Notes under the pieces: model-generated
Seen by the model: the letters and a program-made list of their open reading frames with translations, nothing else
What the model was told of the DNA's origin: nothing
Database searches by the model: none
From: Gracilibacillus salinarum
Lineage (GTDB): Bacteria; Bacillota; Bacilli; Bacillales; Amphibacillaceae
DNA: 64,000 nt
Direction of reading: 5' to 3'
Assembly (NCBI RefSeq): GCF_022919575.1
Contig: NZ_CP095071.1
Span: 1,116,001-1,180,000, forward strand
Made by a program: the position numbers and the translations under genes
Shown here: positions 8,513-17,362 of the stretch, piece after piece
How the letters are laid out: each line of letters starts with the position of its first letter
Position numbering within the stretch: the stretch's first letter is position 1

Positions 8513-10228
8513 TTAAAATAATCGCTTCAGTACTGTTTTTAATGAAGGCATATCCAAATCTCCTTCACGTTCGACAAGCTTTTTCCACAGATGTTTGGAA
8601 TAACCCTTTGCTTGATTCCAATCAATTTTTCCTGGTAATGGAGCACGATCTTCAATTTCCACATCAATAATGGTTGGTACTTGATTTTCTTTTGACGCTG
8701 CGAGCGCAGACCGCAGTTCGTCTTGAGTACTTGCTCTATAACCTTTTCCACCACAAATGTCAGCAAATGCGGCATAATTCATCGGTTCAATATCTGTCTG
8801 ATACGGAATATTACCGATTAGCTCTTGCTCGTATTTGATCATACCGATTTTTTCATTGTTTAGTACAAGAACTGTAATAGGTAACTGGTATTTGACAGCC
8901 GTCAGAAAATCTTGCATGACCATCGAAAATCCGCCATCTCCACATATTGCCCACACCTGTTTTTCAGGTTCTGATAATTTTGCAGATATAGCACCAGGCA
9001 ATCCACATCCCATGGTAGCCAACCAGCTTGAAATAACAAACTGTTGATTAGTCATCCTAAGGAATCGTGCAGACCATGAAGTGACATTTCCTACATCAAC
9101 AGAAAGAATGGCATCATCTTCCACAAAATCGTGTAATTGGTGAATAACTTGAGGACCTTGCAATGTTTTTCCTTCTTTGTCAGCGACAATTCCATCTAAA
9201 TGCTTCCACCAATTAGCCATATTCTCTTGGCAAGCTTCTAAAAATGAACGATTCTCTGTATAAAAAAGTTGCTCATTAAACCTTGCCAATATTTCTTTAG
9301 AAGATCCTACAAGCCCTACATCAGTTGGATACCATTTTCCAATTTTACTTGGATCAATATCGATTTGGATAGCTGATACATCATCTGGTAGAAACTCACG
9401 GTATGGAAAGGCCGTACCAATTAAAATCAGCAAATCTGTTTCAGCCATTGCTTCATAAGCTGGCTTGGTCCCTATCTGGCCTAAATTCCCTAAATTATAG
9501 GGGTGTTCATCAGGTAAAACACCTTTTCCTCGTAGTGAAACAACAACAGGCGCAGCAATTTTTTCAGCGAATTCGGCTAACTCTTTACGTGCCGATAGCG
9601 CTCCTTTTCCGGCTAGAATTACTGGCTTTTTAGCTTGTTGCAGAAGCATAGCAGCTTGTTTTACATCCTCTTTATCTGGAAACAGCCGATAATTACTATG
9701 CACATTCGAACGCAATTTATCTTTTTTAACGGTTTGGCTAAATACATCGTCTGGAATACTTAGTACCGCTACCCCTTTTTGGGTATAGGCTTCTTTGAAG
9801 GCTTGCTTTAACAGCGGCTGTACTAATTCAGGTGATGTTACCCTTTTGTTAAAAATTGCTACATCATCAAACATTCTTTCTAAATTAACTTCTTGAAAAT
9901 TTTCTGTTCCTACTAAATCGTGGGAAACCTGTCCGGTAATAACTACTAATGGAGCCCCATCTTCTTTGGCATCATACATTCCGTTCAATAAGTGAATAGC
10001 ACCAGGTCCTCCAATTGATAAGCAGACACCAACTTGATTGGTTAATTTTGCTTCTGCTGATGCAGCAAGCGAACCAACCTCTTCCTGGCGAACTTGTATA
10101 AATTTCACCTCATCCTTTGCTTTACGCAAAGCCTCAATTAAATGATTAATCGAGTCACCTGGATACCCATATACATGTTTAATATTCCATTCTTTGAATA
10201 TATCAATTACAGCTTCTGATGCTTTCAT
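8513..10228 (-). CDS. ydaP: Thiamine-pyrophosphate-dependent pyruvate oxidase (YdaP/PoxB family)
   Basis: 571 residues with the three-domain layout of the acetolactate synthase/pyruvate oxidase family: N-terminal pyrimidine-binding domain (GYPGDSINHLIEAL, catalytic Glu in VRQEE), central FAD-type domain, and C-terminal pyrophosphate domain with the GDGGFSM...NNEKIGM metal-binding motif. PoxB-type enzymes oxidise pyruvate to acetate and CO2 and pass electrons to membrane quinone, while other members make acetyl phosphate and peroxide. B. subtilis YdaP is a general stress (sigma-B) protein. Here it heads an operon with a terminal oxidase behind a sigma-B-like promoter. The ATG has a GGAGAGG site. 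Confidence 0.9.
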   Translation of the reverse strand: MKASEAVIDIFKEWNIKHVYGYPGDSINHLIEALRKAKDEVKFIQVRQEEVGSLAASAEAKLTNQVGVCLSIGGPGAIHLLNGMYDAKEDGAPLVVITGQVSHDLVGTENFQEVNLERMFDDVAIFNKRVTSPELVQPLLKQAFKEAYTQKGVAVLSIPDDVFSQTVKKDKLRSNVHSNYRLFPDKEDVKQAAMLLQQAKKPVILAGKGALSARKELAEFAEKIAAPVVVSLRGKGVLPDEHPYNLGNLGQIGTKPAYEAMAETDLLILIGTAFPYREFLPDDVSAIQIDIDPSKIGKWYPTDVGLVGSSKEILARFNEQLFYTENRSFLEACQENMANWWKHLDGIVADKEGKTLQGPQVIHQLHDFVEDDAILSVDVGNVTSWSARFLRMTNQQFVISSWLATMGCGLPGAISAKLSEPEKQVWAICGDGGFSMVMQDFLTAVKYQLPITVLVLNNEKIGMIKYEQELIGNIPYQTDIEPMNYAAFADICGGKGYRASTQDELRSALAASKENQVPTIIDVEIEDRAPLPGKIDWNQAKGYSKHLWKKLVEREGDLDMPSLKTVLKRLF

Positions 10229-10277
10229 TCTACCTCTCCTTGTCTGAGCATTAATTTATTAGATTGATATATAAGCT

Positions 10278-10302
10278 GTACCCGTTTCATGTGGTATAAA
10301 AC
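10278..10302 (-). promoter_or_regulatory. Sigma-B-like promoter of ydaP-ctaC-ctaD/E-yerD
   Basis: On the minus strand GTTTTA (10297-10302), 13 bases, GGGTAC (10278-10283). The B. subtilis sigma-B consensus is GTTTAA, 12-15 bases, GGGTAT, so each box differs at one position. The site is about 50 bases upstream of ydaP, whose B. subtilis homologue belongs to the sigma-B regulon. Confidence 0.7.
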
Positions 10303-10364
10303 ATTTATGAACAACGGGATCAAGCAGATTGTTAGACGAAGAATCGAAACAGGCGTATCATTTT

Positions 10365-10390
10365 TTACATTGAGACAAATTACAATGTAA
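10365..10390. promoter_or_regulatory. Inverted repeat in the ydaP / flavin monooxygenase gap, candidate operator
   Basis: TTACATTG and CAATGTAA form a perfect 8-bp inverted repeat with a 10-base spacer, ending 44 bases upstream of the monooxygenase start. Its size fits a dimeric regulator site. No T-tract follows, so it is not a terminator. Confidence 0.45.
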
Positions 10391-10433
10391 AAGTTTCATA
10401 CTATATACAATTCATCGATAAGGAGTGATCATA

Positions 10434-11438
10434 ATGTCTCATCCTTTTTCAAATGTAACATTTTCTGTGTTAGACCTAGCCCCTGTGCTCGAAGGACATG
10501 AACCAGGATTATCCTTCCAAAACAGTGCTGATCTTGCGCAACACGCAGAAGCATTGGGTTATCACCGCTATTGGTTAGCAGAACACCATAACATGCCTGG
10601 TATTGCCAGTTCCGCTACTTCTTTGATCATCAGTCATATCGCCAGTCATACCAGTAAAATCCGTGTTGGTTCTGGTGGTATTATGCTGCCAAATCACGCA
10701 CCATTAGTAATCGCAGAACAATTCGGAACACTGGATGCTTTGTACCCGGACCGGATTGATTTAGGACTAGGTCGTGCTCCAGGAAGTGACCAAGCAACAG
10801 CCTACGCTTTACGAAGAACATTAAATAGCAGTGCAGATGATTTTCCAAATCAAGTGGAAGAGCTTGAAGCATATTTTGCTGGTGAAGCACGAGTGAAGGC
10901 CGTTCCAGGCATGGGGGCAAATGTACCGTTATGGTTATTGGGCTCCAGTGATTTCAGTGCACGACTTGCCGCTGAAAAAGGCTTACCATTTGCATTCGCC
11001 AGCCATTTCTCACCAGATTATACGATACCGGCTCTACGCTTGTATCGCGACCGTTTTAAGCCTTCTAACCAGCTAAGCAAACCGAACGCAATGGTAGGCG
11101 TAAATATTATCGCTGCCGAAACAGAAGAGAAAGCAAAATGGTTAGCAACGTCACAGCAACAGCAATTTTTATCATTAATCAGAGGTGCCCCATCCAAACT
11201 AATGCCTCCTATTGATAATATTGACGACGAATGGTCCATTTACGAAAAAGCATCTGTAGAAAAATCCGTGAACAGTAAATCGACGATTATTGGTGATAAG
11301 GAGCAAGTAAAAGAAAAACTGGCTGCTTTCATTGAAGAAACAGAAGCAAATGAAGTAATCGTTAATTCTCAAATTTATGATCATGAGGCAAGAAAAAACT
11401 CCTATCAGATTGTCGCAGATATTTTTAACGAAAAATAA
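10434..11438 (+). CDS. LLM class flavin-dependent oxidoreductase (luciferase-like monooxygenase)
   Basis: 334-residue TIM-barrel flavoenzyme of the bacterial luciferase superfamily, single-subunit type like B. subtilis YceB. Conserved features: SVLDLAP near the N-terminus, the WLAEHH motif, [12 protein letters not shown] and DLGLGRAPG. It probably uses reduced FMN and O2 to oxidise a small organic molecule, with unknown substrate. The upstream GTG at 10425 would overlap the AAGGAG site, so the ATG at 10434 is chosen. It stands alone between a candidate operator and a strong terminator. Confidence 0.9.
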   Translation: MSHPFSNVTFSVLDLAPVLEGHEPGLSFQNSADLAQHAEALGYHRYWLAEHHNMPGIASSATSLIISHIASHTSKIRVGSGGIMLPNHAPLVIAEQFGTLDALYPDRIDLGLGRAPGSDQATAYALRRTLNSSADDFPNQVEELEAYFAGEARVKAVPGMGANVPLWLLGSSDFSARLAAEKGLPFAFASHFSPDYTIPALRLYRDRFKPSNQLSKPNAMVGVNIIAAETEEKAKWLATSQQQQFLSLIRGAPSKLMPPIDNIDDEWSIYEKASVEKSVNSKSTIIGDKEQVKEKLAAFIEETEANEVIVNSQIYDHEARKNSYQIVADIFNEK

Positions 11439-11453
11439 ACAGCTGATCGCTAA

Positions 11454-11507
11454 AAAACGAAAAACATCGGAATTCGCTTCGTCTTAGCGAGTCCGATGTT
11501 TTTCGTA
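11454..11507. terminator. Terminator after the flavin monooxygenase gene
   Basis: CGAAAAACATCGGA...TCCGATGTTTTTCG is a long stem with A and T tracts on the two sides. Confidence 0.85.
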
Positions 11508-11602
11508 TACTCTGTACATCAATAGTTTAACTATATAATAAAAATGCCTGTAACATGTGCTGTGTTGGATCTGTATCACGATTTGGAAATATTGACATTC
11601 CT

Positions 11603-11655
11603 AGAGTGCGTAACAAAGCTTCGGAAATATGCTCCGCGTCCTGGGGTCCAGTCTC
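11603..11655. repeat. Family B repeat, short end fragment
   Basis: AGCTTCGGAAATATGCTCCG and the following CGTCCTGGGG match the hairpin module at 32823-32858 and the reverse of 41909-41935 with few differences. The rest of the 11508-11673 gap shows no gene. Confidence 0.55.
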
Positions 11656-11673
11656 CTCACGAATAAAAACCGC

Positions 11674-12450
11674 TTACTGTTTCAAAGGTAACCATGCCAG
11701 TACTTCTTGAATCTTGTCATCCCAGAATCCCCATTCATGTGCTCCAGCTGAAAAAGATGTAGCTACAGGGATATGATGATCTTTTGTGAATTGAGCGAAT
11801 TTCTTATTCTCCTCCCACAAGAAATCTTCTGTCCCGCAAGCCTGAAATAATGCAGGCAAATCTTCTTTTTTTCTTACTAAAGCAAATAAATCGTGGTCTG
11901 TACCGGCTAGATCACGTTCGCCAAATGCCAGATACATCACATTCGCCACCGGGTTTTCATCCGGTTGTTTGGACTTTGCATGAGAAGCTATATCCATTAC
12001 GCCAGACAGACTGGCAGCGGCTGCAAATTGTTCTGGTTTGCGCAATGCCCAACGAAACGCGCCATATCCTCCCATCGATAATCCTGCCACGAAGTTATCC
12101 TCGCGTGCCGCAGAAATCGGAAAGAACGATCGCGCGACTTTCGGCAATTCTTCGGAAAGAAAGGTCCAATATTGCTTCCCGAATGCCATATCAGTATAGA
12201 AACTATGATCAACTTGTGGCATGACGATCGCAATTCCATATTCTGCAGCATACCGTTCGATCGAAGTTCTTCTGGTCCAGATTGTATGATCATCACTTAA
12301 ACCATGAAGCAAATAGAGTACAGGAATGTTACCAGCGTATTTATTATTATTTAAACCAATCTGATTGTCCGTGTTTTCTGGTAATATCACTGTCATTGAC
12401 GTACTTATCATTAATACTTCTGAGAAAAAATCACATTTTAATAGAGCCAT
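11674..12450 (-). CDS. Alpha/beta-hydrolase esterase (tributyrin esterase EstA-like)
   Basis: 258-residue cytoplasmic serine esterase of the EstA / S-formylglutathione hydrolase-like family. The oxyanion segment LLHGLSDD, nucleophile S125 in GLSMGG, a downstream Asp in GTEDFLWEE and His in AHEWGFWDD make a complete catalytic triad. Members cleave short-chain acyl or acetyl esters. The physiological substrate is unknown. It lies 14 bases downstream of the serine hydrolase gene and is probably cotranscribed with it. There is no signal peptide. The frame after the stop stays open for about 49 codons, but this falls in a repeat fragment. Confidence 0.88.
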   Translation of the reverse strand: MALLKCDFFSEVLMISTSMTVILPENTDNQIGLNNNKYAGNIPVLYLLHGLSDDHTIWTRRTSIERYAAEYGIAIVMPQVDHSFYTDMAFGKQYWTFLSEELPKVARSFFPISAAREDNFVAGLSMGGYGAFRWALRKPEQFAAAASLSGVMDIASHAKSKQPDENPVANVMYLAFGERDLAGTDHDLFALVRKKEDLPALFQACGTEDFLWEENKKFAQFTKDHHIPVATSFSAGAHEWGFWDDKIQEVLAWLPLKQ

Positions 12451-12464
12451 TTAATATCCTCCTT

Positions 12465-13616
12465 TTATTCTATTGCACTATAAATCACATTGCGAATCCT
12501 TGGCTGATGATAGAATTCCAGACTTGGGAGCATTTGTTGCATATAGACAGCTGACACTTGTTTGTTTCTATCGATAAACGTATATGTCCCTGCAAAACCA
12601 GGCCAACCAAATTCACCGATTGAACTATTGCTGCCGCCCTTTGTCTGGTCAATCATCACGCGTACACCAAGTCCATAGCCATAGCCATGTTGATAATGAA
12701 GGCCGAATTCAGGTAACATCTCTTCGGGTAAGTGATTCTGCGCCATTAAATCGAGCGTCGCATTGCTTATAATTCTTATTCCATTATAACTACCTCCAAG
12801 CGCTAGGCAATGAGCAAACTTTTGATAATCACCAAGCGTGGAATGAAGGCCCGCCCCACCACTTTCCGCAATAGGCACAGGCTCTGCTTGCTCATCAATC
12901 CAAGTATTTTCTATTAGAATGCCTTGCTCATTACGCTGATAGAAAGTCGCAAGCTGATGCATCTTTTCAACCGGCACCCGAAAGAATGTGTTCTTCATTT
13001 GCAGTGGCGTAAAAATGTACGTATGTAAATAATCCGCAAAGGATAGCCCTGTTATCACTTCAATCAACCCCCCCAAAATATCGTGACTTAAGCCATACCT
13101 CCAATGAGTACCAGGATGAAAAGCAAGTGGATTACTACTGATTTTTTCAGCAAATAACCGCAGTTGTGATACTCCTTTTGTCTGTTCGGCAGCATGTGCT
13201 TCCTGCATAACTTGGCTTGTCATCCGCTCCACCTCTGTTCCATTTCCGCCATAGGTAATACCGGATGTCATCATAAACAAATCTTTAATCGTTATCGGGC
13301 TTTCCGCTTTGACTAGCTTGTCACCCTCCATTACGTTCATGTCTTTAAATTCTGGTAAATAATCCGATAACGGATCTGTCAACAGAAATTCACCTTTCTC
13401 CCACAGTTGAAGTGCTGCTACACAAGTTACAATTTTGGACATAGAATAAATTCGATAAATCGTTTGAGCATTGATCTTTTTTTCTTTATCCAGATTCGCA
13501 TAACCGACATAATTCTCATACATGATCTTACTTTCTTTTTGAACAGATAAACCGACACCGGTTGGGCCGTTCGCAACAAATTTCTTCAGTAAATCGTCTA
13601 ATCGTGTCTGTAACAT
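12465..13616 (-). CDS. Serine hydrolase of the beta-lactamase / class C PBP-like family
   Basis: 383 residues without a signal peptide, so likely cytoplasmic. The SxxK active-site motif is S58-M-S-K61, and a tyrosine motif (Y174-G-L-S) follows at the expected distance. This is the EstB/AmpC-related fold, whose cytosolic members are usually esterases or peptidases rather than resistance enzymes. It is the first gene of a two-gene minus-strand unit with the EstA-like esterase. The start ATG has a GGAAGGAT site. Confidence 0.88.
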   Translation of the reverse strand: MLQTRLDDLLKKFVANGPTGVGLSVQKESKIMYENYVGYANLDKEKKINAQTIYRIYSMSKIVTCVAALQLWEKGEFLLTDPLSDYLPEFKDMNVMEGDKLVKAESPITIKDLFMMTSGITYGGNGTEVERMTSQVMQEAHAAEQTKGVSQLRLFAEKISSNPLAFHPGTHWRYGLSHDILGGLIEVITGLSFADYLHTYIFTPLQMKNTFFRVPVEKMHQLATFYQRNEQGILIENTWIDEQAEPVPIAESGGAGLHSTLGDYQKFAHCLALGGSYNGIRIISNATLDLMAQNHLPEEMLPEFGLHYQHGYGYGLGVRVMIDQTKGGSNSSIGEFGWPGFAGTYTFIDRNKQVSAVYMQQMLPSLEFYHQPRIRNVIYSAIE

Positions 13617-13759
13617 ATGTATCCTTCCTCTTCTTTGATATCGCTTTCTTTATCATATCATAAATCTTTCCTGCATAGCCTTTAAATTACTTCAACAGCT
13701 ATATATTGGTGAATTTCTGTTACAATAGAAAAAGACTATAAATAAAGGACAGATGCTTA

Positions 13760-15238
13760 ATGGTAGATCAGCAAACAAAACGACCATTGGTACTTGCTTC
13801 ACTGGTGTTATCCATGTTTATGGCTGCTATTGAAGGTACCATTGTCGCAACGGCAATGCCTAATATTGTAGCGGATCTTGGTGGATTCAGCTTGTACAGC
13901 TGGGTGTTTTCAAGCTTTCTGTTAATGCAGGCAGTAACGACTATGATATATGGAAAACTAGCAGATTTATTTGGCAGAAAACCTGTATTTATCATTGGTG
14001 TACTTATTTTTTTAATTGGAACTATTTTATGCGGTTTCGCCCCGACCATGGGAGCACTAATCGTTTTTCGTCTTATACAAGGACTCGGCGCCGGTGCCAT
14101 TCAGCCTATTGTTACAACCATTGTCGGTGATATGTATACCGTCGAAGAAAGAGCAAAAGTACAAGGTTATCTCGCTAGTGTTTGGGGCATATCCTCAGTA
14201 GTGGGGCCTTTAATCGGCGGTATTATCGTACAATTTATTGATTGGGCTTGGATCTTCTGGATGAACATTCCGATCGGAATAATAGGTCTACTCGGTGTAG
14301 TGTTATTCTTTCATGAGAAGGTGGACAGCGAACAGAAGGATGTCGATTATCTTGGTTCCAGTCTATTTTTCGTGGCCATTTCTGCATTAATTATCGTCTT
14401 TGTACAAGCAGGTTCAGGCTGGGCTTGGTTATCAATTGAAAATATTAGCTTGATCATCTTGTTTTTCCTTTCTATTTGCTTATTTATATGGCAAGAGCGA
14501 CGAGCAAAGGCCGCGATGATGCCGCTCTATTTATGGAAAAATAAATTGATTGTAATCGCTAATTTGGCCACGTTATTATCAGGAATGATTATTCTAGGTT
14601 TGTCCAGTTTTCTTCCAACATATGTACAAGGTGTTATGGGAGAGTCAGCTATTGTGGCTGGATTTACATTAAGCACACTATCAATTGGCTGGCCCATTTC
14701 AGCGACGCTGGCAGGACATCTCGTACTTAAAATAGGCTTTCGATTTACAGCATTCGCAGGTGGACTCGCATTATTTATTGGCACATTCCTGTTTTTTCTT
14801 TTAGATGCAGACAAGGGGCCTATCTATGCTGGAATAAGTTCCTTTATCGTCGGTGTTGGAATGGGGTTATCGTCTACCACCTTCATTGTCTCCATTCAAA
14901 ATACCGTTTCCTGGCGTGCTCGTGGAGTGGCAACAAGCCTTAATATGTTTATGCGAATTATCGGCAGTGCAGTTGGCGCAGCTTTACTAGGTGGTATTCT
15001 AAACATTCAATTAAAAAGTTACTATCAGCAAAAAGGAGAAGAGCTCGAAATTGCCAGTACAGATGTATTGTTAGATGAAGGTATGCGCGATTCCATTCCT
15101 GCAGACACACTTGAAGCGATGCAAGAAGGTTTAACTTATGCATTACATACTGTTTATACAGGATTATTCGTGATCGGAACGTTAACCTTCATTATTCTCT
15201 GGTTTTTCCCTCACGTCAACGTAAATAAATCATCTTGA
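13760..15238 (+). CDS. MFS multidrug efflux transporter, DHA2 (14-helix) family
   Basis: 492-residue integral membrane protein. Motif A-like GKLADLFGRKPVF lies after helix 2, a PxxWG-type helix 5 segment (SVWGISSVVGPLIGG, the DHA motif C) is present, and length and hydrophobic pattern fit 14 helices. D-E type residues in helix 1 (AAIEGTIVATAMP) are typical of EmrB/QacA proton-drug antiporters. Substrates cannot be deduced. It is divergent from the serine hydrolase gene, has an AAAGGACAG site upstream of the ATG and no adjacent regulator. Confidence 0.9.
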   Translation: MVDQQTKRPLVLASLVLSMFMAAIEGTIVATAMPNIVADLGGFSLYSWVFSSFLLMQAVTTMIYGKLADLFGRKPVFIIGVLIFLIGTILCGFAPTMGALIVFRLIQGLGAGAIQPIVTTIVGDMYTVEERAKVQGYLASVWGISSVVGPLIGGIIVQFIDWAWIFWMNIPIGIIGLLGVVLFFHEKVDSEQKDVDYLGSSLFFVAISALIIVFVQAGSGWAWLSIENISLIILFFLSICLFIWQERRAKAAMMPLYLWKNKLIVIANLATLLSGMIILGLSSFLPTYVQGVMGESAIVAGFTLSTLSIGWPISATLAGHLVLKIGFRFTAFAGGLALFIGTFLFFLLDADKGPIYAGISSFIVGVGMGLSSTTFIVSIQNTVSWRARGVATSLNMFMRIIGSAVGAALLGGILNIQLKSYYQQKGEELEIASTDVLLDEGMRDSIPADTLEAMQEGLTYALHTVYTGLFVIGTLTFIILWFFPHVNVNKSS

Positions 15239-15257
15239 ATAAAGGAGCTCTCAATAC

Positions 15258-15513
15258 AATTTCCTATAATATAGATTATGTCTAGCCATCGCTAGCCAAG
15301 CATCCATATTGAGATATTTAATATACTGGGATACCGCTTCAGCCAAGCGTCCACGTCCTGCGGGGCCTATTTCCGGAGCTTTGCTAAGCAGATAATCTAT
15401 ATCAAAATGACCATTTTGCCATACAGACCTAGTTAACAGAATCCATATTACAGGAACTCAGCTCCATGTTCATATGATCACTGCTGTGACTGTGCTTATA
15501 TACTTTCTGACTG
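15258..15513. repeat. Family B repeat, internally deleted copy B1
   Basis: The left terminal repeat (TTCCTATAATATAGATTATG) and right terminal repeat (CATATTACAGGAACTC on the plus strand) are both present. Inside, the start of hairpin module X joins the end of module Y directly at the shared CGTCCTGCGGGG, so the copy arose by deletion between the modules. The tail TTATATACTTTCTGACTGAC abuts the next terminator. There is no coding potential. Confidence 0.8.
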
Positions 15514-15515
15514 AC

Positions 15516-15547
15516 GAAAAGAACTGGGATTGGCGTATCCCAGTTCT
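15516..15547. terminator. Terminator between the MFS gene and cwlJ
   Basis: GAACTGGGAT/ATCCCAGTTC hairpin with an A-tract on its left side, suited to terminate cwlJ on the minus strand. Confidence 0.7.
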
Positions 15548-15551
15548 ACAT

Positions 15552-15983
15552 TTAAAATGTTTGAAAAACAGTTGGGCAATCGGCATTGGTTGGCGAAAAA
15601 AAGCAATGACTTTTATACCGGCCTGTATTCCATTGACCATACCATTGCTCGGGACAACTCCCCTCAGGTCTAAAAAACCACAGAGAGTTAGAAGCGGGAT
15701 GTGTACGTTCGCCATTGATAGACCTTCTTGCTAAGCGAATATCTTTCTCCCTGGCTCTTTGATAAAAATAGCCTTTCTGCGTCGCTTCAAATCCTCCTGG
15801 ACTCTGATATACCATCCGATTAATCGAATTAATGTCAGTGAAATCTAAACAAGCTGCTCTTACACGGTTAACGCCAACATTACCAACCATTAACATGCCA
15901 AGCTGGCCATCACCTTCAGCTTCCGCTCTCATTAATCTTGCCAACAACTTGACGTCTGCATCATTCGCCTTAATTACTGCCAT
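15552..15983 (-). CDS. cwlJ: Spore cortex-lytic enzyme CwlJ (cell wall hydrolase)
   Basis: 143-residue SleB/CwlJ-type hydrolase (lytic transglycosylase-like fold) that degrades spore cortex during germination, especially with Ca-dipicolinate. The catalytic glutamate is probably E21 in MRAEAEGDG. The conserved NRV, YQSPGGFEA and FFRPEGSCP segments are all visible. The frame is open 19 codons further upstream, but AGGAGGT sits just before the ATG at 15983 and the protein then begins MAVIKAND like known CwlJ. There is no signal peptide, as usual for this spore-localised protein. The customary partner gerQ is not adjacent. Confidence 0.92.
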   Translation of the reverse strand: MAVIKANDADVKLLARLMRAEAEGDGQLGMLMVGNVGVNRVRAACLDFTDINSINRMVYQSPGGFEATQKGYFYQRAREKDIRLARRSINGERTHPASNSLWFFRPEGSCPEQWYGQWNTGRYKSHCFFSPTNADCPTVFQTF

Positions 15984-16103
15984 TAGAATACCTCCTCTAT
16001 TCCCTTTATATTCAAGGGTGCTAAAATGATGAATGTCCAATGGCCAACTTCCTATGTAATCGGTTCCGGTATATGCTATACTGATGATAAGGAGGTGTTT
16101 TAG

Positions 16104-16415
16104 ATGGAATTAAGTAATTTTATTCTGCATAATGACATCTTACTATTCCACGCCATCATTGCCAATCAGGAATATGTATTTACAGTAAAGTGGAAAGCAC
16201 TCGAAAATAAGAAAGGCGGAGAATGGGAATTAAAGTCCTATCTTAATCATTCCACCGGTCAACAGGATTTAACAGAAGCACAGCTCCAGCAGCTAATTGA
16301 AAGACTAAATCCAACATGGAACTGGGATAAAGACCAGGAACAACTTAGAAATGCAGAACAAAGGCGCAAGCGCCCGTTTAGAGGCGTAGCGAGTGGAGCG
16401 AATCAACTGAGATAA
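16104..16415 (+). CDS. Small protein of unknown function whose 3' end runs into repeat A1
   Basis: 103-residue ORF with AAGGAGGTG before the ATG, divergent from cwlJ. The first 84 codons or so (MELSNFILHNDILLFHAIIA to about ...EQLRNAEQ) look like a real soluble acidic protein. I do not recognise the family. From position 16356 on, the frame reads through the 5' end of repeat A1, giving a basic tail (RRKRPFRGVASG) and borrowing its stop from the repeat. The element has therefore probably replaced the original C-terminus or stop. Confidence 0.7.
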   Translation: MELSNFILHNDILLFHAIIANQEYVFTVKWKALENKKGGEWELKSYLNHSTGQQDLTEAQLQQLIERLNPTWNWDKDQEQLRNAEQRRKRPFRGVASGANQLR

Positions 16416-16561
16416 AGGAATCACGGTGAGCTTGCGATTCGATGATGACTTATCGTAGGGCGATTTCGCGAAGTCGCCTAGTCTCTGGGCGCTGGAGCCG
16501 GACGTGGCCGTTTCTGTCAGCGAACATCATATAGCCCAAAATTTATACTTTCTTGACTTAT
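16356..16561 (+). repeat. Family A repeat, full copy A1 (206 bp)
   Basis: Begins GAACAAAGGCG and ends TACTTTCTTGACTTAT. It contains GGCG-CAAG-CGCC and GGGCGATTTCGCGAAGTCGCC hairpins and a GGGCGCTGGAGCCGGAC segment. It differs from copies A2 and A4 at only a few positions. It is directly followed by a terminator A-tract. Confidence 0.92.
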
Positions 16562-16602
16562 CAAAAAAATGACTAGTAATGATAAAATCACTAGTCATCC
16601 TT
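16562..16602. terminator. Terminator after sumT
   Basis: ATGACTAGT/ACTAGTCAT stem with an A-tract on the left, giving a T-tract for minus-strand transcription from sumT. Confidence 0.8.
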
Positions 16603-16603
16603 T

Positions 16604-17362
16604 TTAACTGAAAGATTGAATCGATTCCTTCTGTTCTTCAAACCAACGGATTTTTTCTCTTAATCGTACGACTTCCCCAACTACTATCATTGACGGATTA
16701 CTAATCTCATCTAACCTGTCAGATACCGTAATCAAATCAGCTACAATTGATTTTTGATGCGAGAATGTTCCCCAGTGAATGATCGATACTGGCGTTGTTT
16801 CTTTCAGACCAGCTTGCATTAATTTCTCACAAATAATCGGAAATTTTCTCACACCCATATAAAAACAAAGTGTATCAGCACCCAGTGCTAAGTGACGCCA
16901 TTCTTCATCGGTTTTTCCATCTGGATCAGAACCATTGATAAAGCTGACTGAACCGCTGATTGTCCTGTGGGTAAGCGGGATCCCTGCATAAGCAGCAGCA
17001 CTTATAGCAGACGTAATGCCTGGCACTACCTCGTACGCTATTTGATGTTCTTCTAAATGCAGTGCTTCTTCCCCTCCACGTCCGAAGATAAAGGGGTCCC
17101 CTCCTTTTAATCTCGTAACCGTTTTTCCTTTTCCGGCATGGTAAATCAATTGCTCGTTTATTTTTTCTTGTATCAATCCATGTTTTCGAGGCATCTTTCC
17201 ACAAAAAATCAGTTCAGCATCTGCTTTGGCATAATCTAATAATGAATGATTAACGAGTCGATCATACAGAATCACATCTGCTTCTTTAATCGCTCGAACG
17301 CCTTTTACTGTAATTAATTCTTCATCTCCTGGTCCGGCTCCCACTAAATACACTTTCCCCAT
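16604..17362 (-). CDS. sumT: Uroporphyrinogen-III C-methyltransferase (siroheme synthesis)
   Basis: 252 residues. SAM-dependent enzyme that methylates uroporphyrinogen III at C2 and C7 to precorrin-2, the first step to siroheme, the cofactor of sulfite reductase. Family marks: VYLVGAGPGDEELIT at the N-terminus, DRLV, GGDPFIFGRGGEE, and VVPGITSAI with PLTHR. It resembles B. subtilis YlnD. It lacks the fused oxidase/ferrochelatase and synthase domains seen elsewhere. Its start overlaps the end of cysP by 41 bases, so the two are translated from one SAM-riboswitch-controlled message. Confidence 0.94.
   Translation of the reverse strand: MGKVYLVGAGPGDEELITVKGVRAIKEADVILYDRLVNHSLLDYAKADAELIFCGKMPRKHGLIQEKINEQLIYHAGKGKTVTRLKGGDPFIFGRGGEEALHLEEHQIAYEVVPGITSAISAAAYAGIPLTHRTISGSVSFINGSDPDGKTDEEWRHLALGADTLCFYMGVRKFPIICEKLMQAGLKETTPVSIIHWGTFSHQKSIVADLITVSDRLDEISNPSMIVVGEVVRLREKIRWFEEQKESIQSFS

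Noticed and set aside
11527..11673. In-frame open stretch of about 49 codons directly after the esterase stop, resembling the end of a truncated regulator
   Set aside because: Its first part coincides with a fragment of hairpin module Y of family B (GGACGCGGAGCATATTTCCG), so the apparent coding sequence is at least partly repeat DNA. No family was recognised.
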